From the NCBI GenBank assembly GCA_001051155.2, contig JYIP02000006.1, positions 1,364,001 to 1,428,000 on the forward strand: 64,000 nt of DNA, given 5' to 3'. A program made the translations under genes and the position numbers. Under the pieces are notes generated by a model. The model was not told where the DNA came from and did no database searches. It saw only the letters and a program-made list of their open reading frames with translations. Below are positions 34,001-46,761 of the stretch, in pieces; the stretch's first letter is position 1; every line of letters starts with the position of its first letter. The DNA is from Chrysoporthe austroafricana. Taxonomy: Eukaryota; Ascomycota; Sordariomycetes; Diaporthales; Cryphonectriaceae.

Positions 34001-34833
34001 TTAGGGAAGAGCCCGCGCCCAAGATTGCCGGTCAACAGGCTCCTCCGGCTGAGGGGCAGTCCACTCCCAAAATGAGAAGTAAGGAGCGGCCGCAGTGGTC
34101 CGCTACTTCAGCTGTGAGTCGTCGACAGATGCCTTCACACGCTGAGAGCAGCCCCACCCATCGTAGTTATGCAGACGAAGAGTCACTTCAACGCCATGAA
34201 CGTAAATCGATCTCGCCTCCACCTTTGCAGCGGCAAAGATCAAGCCCGCGCCAGCCGCAGGATAGCCAGCCTGACGCCCCGAACGTCAATGTCAGCATGA
34301 TTGTCAATCCAAACGACAGTGTCGAATTAAAGGACCAGCAGAGCACTTCGGCACAGCGCGCTGTGCCACGTCTCATGAGGTCCGTCGAAAACGCAAACGA
34401 GAATGCTGAGCAGAGACCATACTCCGCCAGGCCATCGATGCCAATAGAGACTCCGCGGTATTCAGAACTGCCTCTCGTCACGGACGATGATTATGATGAA
34501 AGTAGAATGTTGTTACCGATTCCTTCTTCGTCACCCAGAGCTTCTTCTCCGGGAAGCACTGCGCGGAAAATGGCCTGGTCGAGCACAAACCCTGCCAAGA
34601 ATGCCGACCCAGCGCAGGAAACTCAGAGTCGCTTCTTCGTTAAGTCGTTTCTCAAACCTCCGAGCGCGAAGAAATCGGCGAAAGCGGATGACATTCCGAA
34701 GTATACCCCCGTTCCCTCGTCCTCAGAGGAGGACGGCAAGAAGGTGCACCGCAAGGAGGACAGCGACGGTAAGGAGAGATACAGGCGGGGCAAGGGCAAA
34801 ACAAGACACATGATTGACCTGACTGACGACTGA
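31018..34833 (+). CDS. Ulp2-type SUMO protease (C48 cysteine peptidase)
   Basis: The preferred model is join(31018..31041, 31092..32371, 32430..34833), 1235 aa, opening MSKVKKIG. The first intron has a GTAAGT donor and CAG acceptor and restores the frame. If it is not spliced, an in-frame ATG at 31050 gives a 1241-aa alternative. The protein removes SUMO or trims poly-SUMO chains in the nucleus. The peptidase domain spans about residues 600-910, with the catalytic triad visible: His703 (SAHWYLAI), Asp802 (ITLDSLDG) and Cys853 (FTDCGVYL), and an insertion of about 70 residues between His and Asp, as in Ulp2/SENP6-7. A PH-like region lies at about 320-445. An Asp/Glu run (about residues 220-240) and basic patches suggest nuclear function. 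The far C-terminus HMIDLTDD resembles a SUMO-interacting motif (hydrophobic core plus acidic tail). The long Ser/Pro/Gln-rich tail after 910 is disordered. Confidence 0.92.
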
Positions 34834-35344
34834 AGCCCTTCGACTGACAACATTGAGGGGGGAATATGGGTAACGAAAGAAGCGAGGAAGAGCTTGATGG
34901 ATTTGATCTCCAGTGACGACTGAGTCGACCAGTCTCGATGACAGGCTATGATTTGACCACGTCCAGGATCTTTCGAGGAGGCAGTTCATTCACCGACCAC
35001 CCCTTTCATTTAATAATGTCGGTCGTGATTGAGATCTGATAGATCATAGCGTGATGGAGACATGGAAGCATCGCAAAGGCGCCCACGGCAGGGAGCAAAG
35101 GAGTCGGATACCGTACTACTCGCATTTGCATTGTACATTTTTGCTTTCTGATACTTTCGGGTGGCATGGAATTTCGGAATTTCAGGGTTGAAGAAGCCTC
35201 GGAAGGGAGAGCTCTGATAGCATGCTCAATGTCTTTCGGAAAGATTCAAGGCAGCTAGAATGTTTTCCTTGCATTTCTTAGAGGCACTAGCCAATAAGAT
35301 GTCTTCCCATCAAACACTCTAGTAATCTTCTTGAAGAGGATATG

Positions 35345-35589
35345 CTATGCTAGTAATGGCGAATTCTGAGCTGACAAACTTCTGCCACAATGCCTCCATA
35401 TAAATACATTTAGGCCAGCAGGCGACAAGACCACATCACCAAGGAACCTAGACCAATTGCCCTCGATGAAAGCCAATGGAGTCACAGTCCACAACGCCAA
35501 GACCACTTGGACATAAAGCATTAGCCATGACGGCATCCCCAGAACCCGAAGCATGACACAGGCCGCATCCCCCTTCAGCCTAGGTTTGG
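35345..35589 (-). pseudogene. Exon-like remnant with strong 3' splice site
   Basis: Reading the minus strand, a branch-like TTGAC, a T-rich tract and TGCAG end at 35590. An open frame then runs about 80 codons to a stop at 35345. It includes a hydrophobic stretch MPSWLMLYVQVVLALWTVTPL and ends SLSAQNSPLLA. The frame has no upstream ATG of its own, so it would be a last exon. A matching upstream exon was not found between 35640 and 36010. The family is not recognised. It may be a gene remnant or part of an unrecognised multi-exon gene. Confidence 0.25.
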
Positions 35590-35714
35590 CTGCAAGCAAA
35601 AGAAAGCAAGTCAACACCAGCTGCCCCCCGACCCTGCCAGGATGACTAGCACGTGCTCGCTCTCGAATGAATTACACCGAAAAAGTTGTTACTGGCTGCA
35701 CCCAGCCAGCCCTG

Positions 35715-36785
35715 TCAGGATAACCAGCATATGCAACTCGTCCGCTGCACTCTGTGCTCTCCAAGGCGGTAGTGCCATGCCTTCCTATAACGCCCTGCCC
35801 ACGCACCACTAACCCGTATGGCGGCGGGGGTCTCAACGACAATGGAGATGTATTGGCGGTTGCACCTCTTCTCCGCCACTCTGTCCAAGGTGGAAAGGCT
35901 GTGTGTCTCCTCTGGATGACCGCTGGCGCTGTGCCCGTGTGGCCCGAGACGAGGTTGGCCTGGGCGAGGAGCGGGCCCTTTCCTTCTCCGGCGACGGATC
36001 CTCCTTGCATTTGCGACTATTGGAAGGTTTCTCACCAACTCTGCTGGTCTGCGGCCTTGCTCCTCCCGCGGCTCGCTTCTTCTTCTCTGCCTCCGGCTCT
36101 TCTTGGCTCTGGAAAGTTTGTGCTTGCTCCGGACCTCTTTTCCTTCTCCTGCTTGTGTCGCACCTGCCGGTGACGGGCCTGGGTCTGTCGTGACTTTGCT
36201 CCTCTTTCTGGCCCCTTGACGTCCCTGGGCGCCGGCCGTCCGCGGCTGTTGGAGGCTGCAGTCTTCCTCCTCTTCCTCTTCCTCCTCTTCCTCTTCCTCC
36301 TCTTCCTCTTCCTCCTCTTCCTCTTCCTCCTCTTCCTCTTCCTCCTCTTCCTCTTCCTCCTCTTCCTCTTCCTCCTCCCGGTCCCGTTTCCTCTTGCGCC
36401 CCGACGTTGTTCTTGTTGTTGTTGTTGCTGCCGCCGCCGCCTGTAATGATATTCCCGTATCTCCTCCTCCTTGTGTAGTTAGCGGTTGTCGGAGTCGGCT
36501 ACTGCGCTTCGGGCTCTTGTCCTGAGGCCGTTTCTGGACCCTGTTGGAGGACCTGAACGCGCCGGCCGCCCGGCCGCGCCGTAGACCCGCCCTTGTGCGC
36601 CCACTCGGGGGACTATTCGCTTTTTGTCTCTCTCGCGCGACCGCCCGAAGCTCGGCGGGGTGTAGCGGCCCTAGTAGTAGTAGTGTACTAGAGGGGGAGG
36701 ATTCGGCAGTCACAAACGTCGGCTGACTTATTGTACTATAATCACTAACAGTAAAGCTATCAGGAAAAGCAGTAGTTCTTCCCAC
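35715..36785 (-). other. Long open frame with poly-Glu tract, no ATG
   Basis: A 356-codon frame is open on the minus strand but contains no Met codon near its upstream end, where an in-frame TAG lies just beyond it (GTG is its first usable codon). Its composition is Arg/Lys/Pro/Ser-rich around a run of roughly 38 glutamates made by a 15-base repeat. KRKRDR and other basic clusters would suit a nuclear protein, but with no start, no domain and simple sequence it may simply be open by composition. Confidence 0.2.
36262..36377. repeat. 15-bp-unit CT/GA minisatellite
   Basis: About 116 bp of near-perfect tandem repeat with unit TCTTCCTCCTCTTCC (plus strand), roughly 7.7 copies. On the minus strand it reads GAGGAA/GAAGAG codons, all Glu. 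One strand is entirely pyrimidine. Confidence 0.92.
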
Positions 36786-36874
36786 TAAAGCATAGGAAAC
36801 CCTTTTCTAGAGGCACGTACCTAGGGGAGTGAACCGACCAGACCACGAGTGATACATATAGACAATCAGGAAAC

Positions 36875-37031
36875 CTATGACGTCCCAGGATTCGCCCAAA
36901 CGAAACCATCCACAACATCCAATATAGAACCCTCTTCGACCAAGGAATCCAACGGCTGTTTAGAAATAAACACGGCAGGAACCTCGGTCACCTGACACTT
37001 CACGGCCTCCTCGTTCTCAATTCGCTCTACA
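36875..37031 (-). pseudogene. Possible terminal exon remnant, 52 codons
   Basis: On the minus strand, TATTGACAG at 37040-37032 is a good branch point plus acceptor. Downstream a frame of 52 codons reads VERIENEEAVKC, then VFISKQPLDSLVEEGS and a final DGFVWANPGTS before TAG at 36877-36875. Its amino-acid composition is like a real acidic protein rather than chance. The upstream 300 bp are AT-rich and no partner exon could be linked, so it may be the end of a decayed gene. No family is recognised. Confidence 0.25.
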
Positions 37032-38249
37032 CTGTCAATACCACGATACAAATTTGAATTATAAGAGATCCCCTTTTTACAAAGCTACCTGACTACAATG
37101 AAGTACTTGATAATTGTTGGAAGACAGCAAAGATTCACTTGCCTTTTTATTTGCATGACCTACTAGCGATCATCTTTCTGATAGGCATAATCCTCCCGTA
37201 GTTTAAGAGCTAGCAGCGATCGTTACTAGACGTCGTGACTCGGCATCCCTTATAGGATTGTTTCCCTAGCAATATGTCCCGTATTCCATTTATTATCCTC
37301 GTGAGCACATACACAGCCTAGGTGAATTTTCCGAAATAGTTGATCGGTCAACTGGAATCAATGGTGTAGCAAAGAGCTTGGCTATAGAACTGAAGGCGCA
37401 CTTGAGGGATGCAGGAAAACGATGCGATGACGAGCGACTGAATTTTCATTCGAGATGGCGGGGTTCCGAGGAAACTCGAAGATGTGCGAGGGCCACATGG
37501 TGGCTCGTCTCTCGTAGTGTTTTCGGGCGAAATATATGTATTTGCGCTGAAGAGAAGGGGAGAGAAATCTCGGCTGGCTAGCAAACGCTGGCGAGATTCT
37601 ACCTAGGGGAGTGCCGTCGCCTGCGTCTACACGTACCGAGTTAAGCATACGGTGAGTCCATGGTTGTTTGTCGTGATGTAGACCGGTGGGTCCGCTGAGC
37701 TCGTTCTTCTCTGTAAGTTATTATCCTGAGCGTTGGCCTGAACAGAAGATCCAGGACTCTTAAGGCCACAAAGCGAGGGCTACGCAAGATGGCGTTAATA
37801 ATATTTTGTATCAGCCGTCTCCTTGAAGGGAGGTGGATCTTGAAAATCCTGTCGGAAGGCAGAAGTGGACACATAAGTCTGTCTTATACGCCTTGCGTGG
37901 TTCCAGGGTAGATAAGGTCTCTCTGAAGCGAGGCGAACGGTCGTTGTTTGCTGGCTGACCAATTCAGTAAGAGGTGACCACTACTACCTTACCATTGTTA
38001 GCCGCAGCCCTACGATAAGAGCAGCAAATCGAGGGTGTTTGAACACTTCCATAATAAGCATTCATGAGACGCGTTGTGAGGTTGATGCAAATGCTGAGGT
38101 GTGGTAGGTGCAGAGGAGTTGTCTTGGCCCCTATTACTTTCATGCAATTGAATGCTAGAATGCTAGAATGCTCCCTAATCTCGTGGAACGCCGATCCAAT
38201 CATCTAGGAAGCCCACGGGCTCCGGCTAGTTTTTTTCACTCCCTCTATT

Positions 38250-40190
38250 CTACTCATCGCCCGATGCAGAATGTCCGTCAACCCCGTTCGTCTGTACGAC
38301 AGCCTCGTGCTGTACTCTCGGCACCTCAAAGACCATCGCCCCGTTCCGTCCGCCCGCCAACTTCTTCCACCGTCCTAGGCGGTGCTCCTTGCCAAGTGCG
38401 ATGACCACACACAGCCCGTCCTTCCCGCGTTCACCTCGCTCGAAGGTCGAGATGTCGTTCACGACGCCCTTGACCAGGCCGAGGGCGGAGTCCGGCGTGG
38501 GGGAGTCCTCCTTCGACTTCTCGGCCTGTCTGGTCTGCTGCGGGGAGGAGGGTGGGGACGAGTGACCGTTGGCACCGTTGAGCTGGGCCTTGGCCTGCAT
38601 TTCGGGGAATTGGGATTGTGGGTGGTGAGAGATGACAGCTCCTTCCTCGTCAGACGTGGCACCTAGGACCCCCACGCGCTCGATCCGCCGCTTGTCGTCG
38701 CTGAGCTTCCACACACGGATGTACCCGTCCCAGCTCCCCGACAGAATTACATCGCTGTAGGGGATGGTCTTGAGCGCGGTAATCCATCGAGGCTGTGGCG
38801 GTGGGATGACCTTGGGGTCGGGCTGCTTCTCCGCCGAGGTCTTGTCCAGTGCTAGCGCCGGCTCGATACCGTGCGCTTGCGGCAGTACGAAGAGGGGCTT
38901 CTTCTTCTGTGTGCTCCACAGCGCCAGCGAGCCATTGTCGCTGCCGGTGACGAAGAGCTCGTCGTCGAGCATGGCGATGCGGTCCATGCTGCCCTCGTGC
39001 GCATTGGACTTGGGGTCCACACCAGAGGCAGTGGTTTTGGCCGCGTGCTTCTTGTCGGGACCGCCGCTGCCGCGGAAGACAAGCTGCGTCTCCTCGACGA
39101 CCTTCCACAGGCGGGCGGTGCGGTCCCGCGAGCCGACGCTAACGCAGCGCTCTTGGGACAGTGCGTCGATGTCGACGACGTGATCCTGGTGGCCGAATAG
39201 GGTTTCCACATAGGCGAGCTCGTCAAGGGACCAAACCTTAACGGTGCGGTCCTTGGAGCACGAGTAGAGTTGGTTGGTGCCGCGGCGGAAGGCCAGTCCG
39301 GTGACTGCGTCACGGTGTTGGGAGAATGCGCGGATAGGTTTGAGGGTTTCGGCATTGTGGACGACCAGCCTCCTGTCTGCGCCGGCCGTCACCACGTATT
39401 TTCCGTCTTGTGAGGCCGCCACCTTCAGGATGGGCCCTGTATGACCTTGATAGGTTTTGTCCTTCATCTTCCGCGTGTCGCCGCGAGTCGAGGCTAGTCG
39501 TTGCGGCTTCTTCTTCGGCGGTGCGGGAGGTTTCTTCGGCTTCTTCTTGGTCGTCTGCGGCCATTGGTATTGCGGCAGGTCTTGCAGCTTCCACTTGACC
39601 AGGAACATGTCCTTAGAGACGGTGTAGGCGTAGGGGGCACATGTGGCTATCGATGTGACCACCTGGGAGTTCCACTTGAAAATGGTATGTGATGCCTGCT
39701 CGAACAGCAGTTCGCCAGCTAGATTCCTGTAGACCTTCCCCTTGGCTTCCGCAATGTCCTCTTGTAACCGCTCGCCGATCTTCTCCCGCTCGGCAAGGAG
39801 GTCGCGGTCGACGTCTTCGGCATCGAATCCGTATTCGTCATCCACCTCTTGCTTGATGTTCTCGAGGTATCGTTCCGCCAGCCTCAACCGCCTCTCAGCG
39901 GCGGTCTCGCCCTCTGCCTCGGAACCAGAATCGTCCTCGCTCCCTGAGTATAGGTCATCCTCGCCCTCTGACACGTCGTCGTCCTTTGAGTCACTGCCTG
40001 ATATTGAGGAGTCACGTTCGACCCTCTGCTTCTTTGGTGCAGGAGCACGGTTGCCTGCTGATCTCGTGCCGGCCGATCTCGACTTCGACTGTGGGATCGA
40101 ATTAGAAGACGTCGCTATCCTCTTTTTAGGTCCCTCCGCTGCTGATGCTTGTCTCTTCCTCTTTCCAGGCGCCGTGAAGAAGGACGACAT
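38250..40190 (-). CDS. RRP9: U3 snoRNP WD40 protein Rrp9 (U3-55K)
   Basis: A single exon, 646 aa, with ATG at 40190. Rrp9 binds the box B/C region of U3 snoRNA in the nucleolus and is needed for processing of the 18S rRNA precursor. The N-terminal 165 residues are basic then highly acidic (KRKRQ, EGEDDLYSGSEDDSGSEAEGE), followed by the family-typical AERYLENIKQEVD segment. A WD40 propeller follows from about residue 170: TYQGHTGPILKVAASQDGKY, SCSKDRTVKVWSLDEL, VGSRDRTARLWKV, VTGSDNGSLALW and SGSWDGYIRVW. A Lys/Pro-rich loop (TKKKPKKPPAPPKKKPQ) lies inside the first blade. It is divergent from the proteasome gene, sharing a 390-bp intergenic promoter. Confidence 0.94.
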   Translation of the reverse strand: MSSFFTAPGKRKRQASAAEGPKKRIATSSNSIPQSKSRSAGTRSAGNRAPAPKKQRVERDSSISGSDSKDDDVSEGEDDLYSGSEDDSGSEAEGETAAERRLRLAERYLENIKQEVDDEYGFDAEDVDRDLLAEREKIGERLQEDIAEAKGKVYRNLAGELLFEQASHTIFKWNSQVVTSIATCAPYAYTVSKDMFLVKWKLQDLPQYQWPQTTKKKPKKPPAPPKKKPQRLASTRGDTRKMKDKTYQGHTGPILKVAASQDGKYVVTAGADRRLVVHNAETLKPIRAFSQHRDAVTGLAFRRGTNQLYSCSKDRTVKVWSLDELAYVETLFGHQDHVVDIDALSQERCVSVGSRDRTARLWKVVEETQLVFRGSGGPDKKHAAKTTASGVDPKSNAHEGSMDRIAMLDDELFVTGSDNGSLALWSTQKKKPLFVLPQAHGIEPALALDKTSAEKQPDPKVIPPPQPRWITALKTIPYSDVILSGSWDGYIRVWKLSDDKRRIERVGVLGATSDEEGAVISHHPQSQFPEMQAKAQLNGANGHSSPPSSPQQTRQAEKSKEDSPTPDSALGLVKGVVNDISTFERGERGKDGLCVVIALGKEHRLGRWKKLAGGRNGAMVFEVPRVQHEAVVQTNGVDGHSASGDE

Positions 40191-40580
40191 GACTGAATCG
40201 TCGTTGTGGTGCGGCGAGGCGTGCGTAAAACCTCGCTGCCTCCGAGCATGAAGCAGATGCAGTCTTCAAGTGAATTTCTCCAACTTTCCCGATGGGCTCG
40301 AAAATTTGAGAGAGCCTTCTGAAATTTTTGGAGGGGACGACTAGGCTAGGATAGATCCCTGTCAGTGATGTAGAGAGTTGATTGGCCAGATGGACGGGGA
40401 ATAGTGGGCCTTACCGCAGCTTATCGATAAGCATCCGTGGCGCGCGTTCGTGCTTGCCTGGTGGGAGACTGAGAGCTGAGGTCACGGAAGCTTGGGTACA
40501 GTCCAGAGGCTCTCTCCCTCCACAACCAACCCCTCAAACCACAACCTTCCTCAACACGTCGCAATACCACAATCGCCAAG
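40191..40580. promoter_or_regulatory. Shared promoter region, RRP9 (-) and proteasome beta-4 (+)
   Basis: The 390 bp between two divergent start codons must carry both promoters. It has no open frame of note. The proteasome side ends in a CA/CT-rich leader (CTCCCTCCACAACCAACCCC region) just before the AAG-AT start. Confidence 0.6.
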
Positions 40581-41405
40581 ATGTGAGTTCTCAAGAATCT
40601 ATTCGTAGCTTAGGAACAATGTGTGCTAAACACCCGTCTGCAGGGAGGTTCTCCTAGGCATAACAGGCAAGGACTTCACACTGATCGCGGCGTCCAAGGC
40701 CGCTATGCGTGGCGTCACGATCCTCAAGGCCGAGGATGACAAGACCAGGCAACTGAACAAGCACACTCTGATGGCATACGTCGGAGAGGCAGGCGACACT
40801 GGTATGGTCAATCCAGGGCATATCGTCTTACAGCTGCTGTCTCGCTGACGCTCATCTGCTGCAGTGCAATTCGCCGAGTATATCCAAGCAAACGCCCAGC
40901 TCTACTCTATGCGCTACGAGACCGACCTGTCCCCCTCGGCCCTCGCCAACTTCGTCCGCGGTGAGCTGGCGTCAAGCCTGCGGTCACGAAAGCCCTACAA
41001 CGTCAACCTCTTGCTGGGGGGCGTCGACCCCATCACACACAAGCCCAGCTTATACTGGCTGGACTACCTCGCGTCGTTGGCATCCGTTCCCTATGCCGCG
41101 CACGGCTACGCACAGTACGTTACACACCAGATTCCTACGAAGATGTAATGTGCCTTCGAGGGTAGAGACCCGGTTTGCTGATGCAAAGATCGATCGCGAA
41201 TAGATACTACTGCCTTTCCATCCTTGATAAGCACCACCACCCCGATATCACGCTGGCTCAGGGCATCAAGATCCTCAACATGTGCGCGGACGAGCTGAAG
41301 AGGAGATTGCCGATTGACTTCAAGGGCATGACGGTCAAGGCTGTGACGAAGGACGGGGTCGTACCCATCGAGTTCGACGACAACAAGGTGGTCAAGAGTG
41401 CTTGA
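40581..41405 (+). CDS. PRE1: 20S proteasome subunit beta type-4 (beta-4, Pre1 family)
   Basis: The model is join(40581..40582, 40644..40801, 40865..41114, 41204..41405), 203 aa. This is a non-catalytic beta-ring subunit of the 20S core particle. The protein reads [21 protein letters not shown], a mature-type N-terminus without a propeptide or catalytic Thr. It continues through [36 protein letters not shown] and [21 protein letters not shown], and ends [14 protein letters not shown]. The initiator codon itself is split: AT at 40581-40582, then a GTGAGT donor, with the G supplied after the CAG at 40643. ATG followed directly by TGA in genomic DNA leaves no unspliced alternative. All other phases agree and the length fits the family. 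Confidence 0.95.
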
Positions 41406-43225
41406 TTTGGGCCAGGTCTTGCAGGGCGCACGCGGCGTTTTGTCCCAGCCTAGGTGGAGAAGGGCAGGACTCTGTATTATACCATGGCAAGAGGACACAG
41501 GAGACAATCAATAGATGCGACCATGATGCTTGGAAACGGCCTATGGTGTGCCTCGACTCGTATGTGAGATGACGTTGACTGGTGGCGAGGACAGGGCTGA
41601 GATGACTCCTCGCACTCAAATCTCGTGATCTCTGCCTAGCGTTTTGAGTTTGCAAGGCTGGTAATGAGCTAGTGTGATCGAGTCAATACTGGATGCTGCT
41701 GCTGAGCAGCTGAGCAGATCTGTCGGATACGCCCTAGTGGGCTAGGCACTGAGACAGCGACACACTTCGGAGACGGCGTCGGGCCCAGACCGACCCGGTT
41801 GTGACTTAGCATTCGAGATCCTGGACCCATTCCCGAATCAATGCTTATTTCTTTGTGCTTCATCCAAGGCTATCGAGGACGCTAGCTCATTGAAATCTGG
41901 TGCTTTCTCGGGGAGCGAGCAGAGACTTGGAGGGCCCGGATGAGCTGCGAATCAGGGGCGCCGCGTCACACTGTATGTTGCAGAAGAGCACTTCATCGTC
42001 TGAGATGCGACCATATCCGATAGGCCTTGGTATCAGCATGGCCCATCGATAAACCCCGGGCAGAGGGAAAATATCGCAATATACCGTGCTACTAACTAAT
42101 GATCGTTGGTACAAACCATGTATGTCTCCCTTATGTCCCAGGGCTGGCCTGCTTGAAGAGACTCTGCAAACACCGATCATAAGCCCTGAAACAGCCTCGC
42201 GAGCGCTGCGGGTGGTAGCACCAGGCGGTGAGATGCGACAGTCCGGCCGGGGCTGCAGGCGCTGGGAGGACGAGGTGTCGCCTGTGAGACGGCTCCCCGG
42301 TACGGTATACATTTCGCCATAGAAGGTCGGCGGGTGACAGCGGTGAGCGCACTGCCACGAGCTGGCGCCTTGCACAGACTACCCCGAGGTCCCTTGCCCC
42401 AACGAAGGCGGCTGCCCTACCGGTGCCCAATAGATGCCTGCCAAGATACCTGGAAGATCCGGGGCTCAGCAGACAGTGGCTCAATTCTCAACCGCTCAGA
42501 TGCGTTGTTGTGGCGGGCTTACCATACGTGCTATACTTACTCTCTGCCCGTGTGGGTACATGGTGTCGCACCCAAAACCGGTGAGTCACTTAGGTACACG
42601 ACGTACATGGTAGCGCGGCAGGAGGCGACAGCGGGTCCGTGCTAGCCTGGCCCCTTCCCGCCAGGTGAGCGGCCGTGGCGAGTCTGCGACCTACCTGACA
42701 TTTGGCCGCTAGTGGCTGCCGTCTACAAAATCTTTTTCTCGCAGCTGAACAGGCTTACCTTCTCTCCCTTCCCAACCAACATCACCAAACTCCCTCCATC
42801 AAACAGCCCTCTTGTGTGTTCAGTTCCCCCCCTTTTCCTTTTGAAGAATCCAGTTTTTGTTTCTTCGAGAGGAACGCTGAAGGCTTTTCATTTGGGGCCT
42901 TCTACTGCGTAATCACAAAAAAGCGTGTCGCGAGACCACATAGACGGGCGCCGACGACGAAACGAGACGAGACGAGAAGTTCTGATTATTTTTCGAGACC
43001 TTCTTTTCTCTCTGCATTCTTCTGGTTCTGCCTTCTTGCGACGAGCATCACCAAATAGACTTTCCTTGCGACGTCATATTTCGTTCACTTTTCCTTTCTG
43101 TACTCGAGACCACCTCGCGTTTACAAGGAAGGTGAATGACTTCAGTCCACAACCCCACCACTTGAGCAAACGAGAATCGACACTACGAAAATCCGTTCGA
43201 TAAAACACGACCATCCATCGCAATC
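41406..43225. other. Spacer with promoter and leader of the Ded1 gene
   Basis: About 1.8 kb with no supported gene. The final 450 bases (42770-43220) are pyrimidine-rich with C/T tracts and then A-rich just before the ATG. This looks like a long 5' leader, as expected for a highly expressed helicase gene. Confidence 0.5.
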
Positions 43226-45304
<2,079 letters not shown>

Positions 45305-46761
45305 ACTGCACACCAACCTTTACTCGTCCGACGACGATATTTCCTTATCGGTTTCTTTCTTTGCACGGCATGGTCGTTGAGTACATACTTTACTTGCGAG
45401 TCGCCACCCATCATCTTCATTTTTCCGGACAAAGACGGCGCGTACATGACCGAAATGGATCCGGATCTCAAGCTGGATCTTGCTAGAGTTGGCATGCTCA
45501 AGATCCTCGCATCGGTCTCATGCATATCAGCATTTGCATTTGTTTTCTGCACGGCCCTGGAATCCTTCTTGATACCCTTTAGATGAGAAATCTTCCGGAC
45601 GGCCACGGAGGCGGAATGCAGAAGGCAAGTGAGGCGTGCTGCTACGAGCGCATGCATCTGTCTGGGGCAGATTCCGCCCTAGCACAGGTCGACGCATTAC
45701 GACGGTCATGTTTTTACGCGCTTCGCACCAAGAGGAATTTGGCGTGATAAGATGGGCCGTGGTGAGCTTTCACCACGTTTTGTTTTTGCCTTGACTTCGT
45801 GGAACGCAACAGGACATAATAGACAAAAGTGGATTTCTCGGATCTCTGGTCGGGACGACTCAAAGTCTACGGCATGCATGGGGAACGTTGATAGACAAGA
45901 TAGACAGGTTAATTAGGGGCACAAAACAGCTGGGAGAAGCGCGAGACTTCCACATCACGACAGGGCGAGCGAGGCTTTTTCTCTTGATACCAAGGATCAA
46001 TAGAGAGACGGGGCCTGCTGGCTCGCAACGAGTTTTCATGCTGGGCGAGAGCATGGGCACTACACATATATGGAAGGATTTTCGACTGTCGCTCTTCCTA
46101 GGTGGAGGAAGGCTTACTACCACTACTCAGCCGGATTCTTTGTCGAGATGGACGGAACAGGAACAGGAGGAGACTTGATGGATGAGCTTGGTCATCCTCG
46201 CAACGGGCAACTCGACGAGGGAATTGGCTGAGGAAGAATCGGGTTCTATGACTGCGAGTTCCCCCTGGTAGACATGATTGTCTCACTGGCGGACTTGAGA
46301 TCTCCGCAACAAAAATAAACTGCCGCTTTTGCATTATACCGGGTTCCCATGCTGTTAAATGTGACATGTAGATAGTGGTAGCCTCGTGAGCTTGAGCCGA
46401 CGGTGTGCGCTTCTCGTAGACGTCCTTGATAATACTCCGCTGGAAGCCGTGTTGCCGTCGAGTTACTGTCCTGCTTGATTCTGCGATCAAGGCGATGCCG
46501 TCTCAGATCCTAGCCATGCATCTGGTCCAGAGAGCTCCCATGGCTGAGAGGGAATAGATAAGGCTTATAAGCAAAAGAATAGTCCTCGTCGCACGCAGCA
46601 CAACCACGTCACACCTAGACACGCAGTAGAGAACAGATGATCCATTGCAGCTTCGTTTGCCCGTCAGCGATAGCCATCCTCAATCCCTCCGCCATGCCTT
46701 GTTGTCCCACCATGGTCCCCTTTTTCTCACGCACCACCTTGCCGCACACAGCACAGTCCTG
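45305..46761. other. Spacer between convergent genes
   Basis: 3' flanks of the helicase (+) and UreF (-) genes. No gene, RNA or repeat is recognised; frames that open are short and motif-free. The first 250 bases are T-rich, as expected of a 3' UTR. Confidence 0.5.

Larger units (their letters stand above)
34834..38249. other. 3.4-kb accessory-looking spacer
   Basis: No intact gene is supported. The interval contains a poly-Glu minisatellite frame (36262-36377), two exon-like minus-strand pieces with good acceptor sites (35345-35589 and 36875-37031) and AT-richer, degenerate-looking DNA from about 36780 to 38200. It lies between the Ulp2-type gene (+) and RRP9 (-). The make-up suggests decayed or fast-evolving gene material rather than simple promoter sequence. 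Confidence 0.45.
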
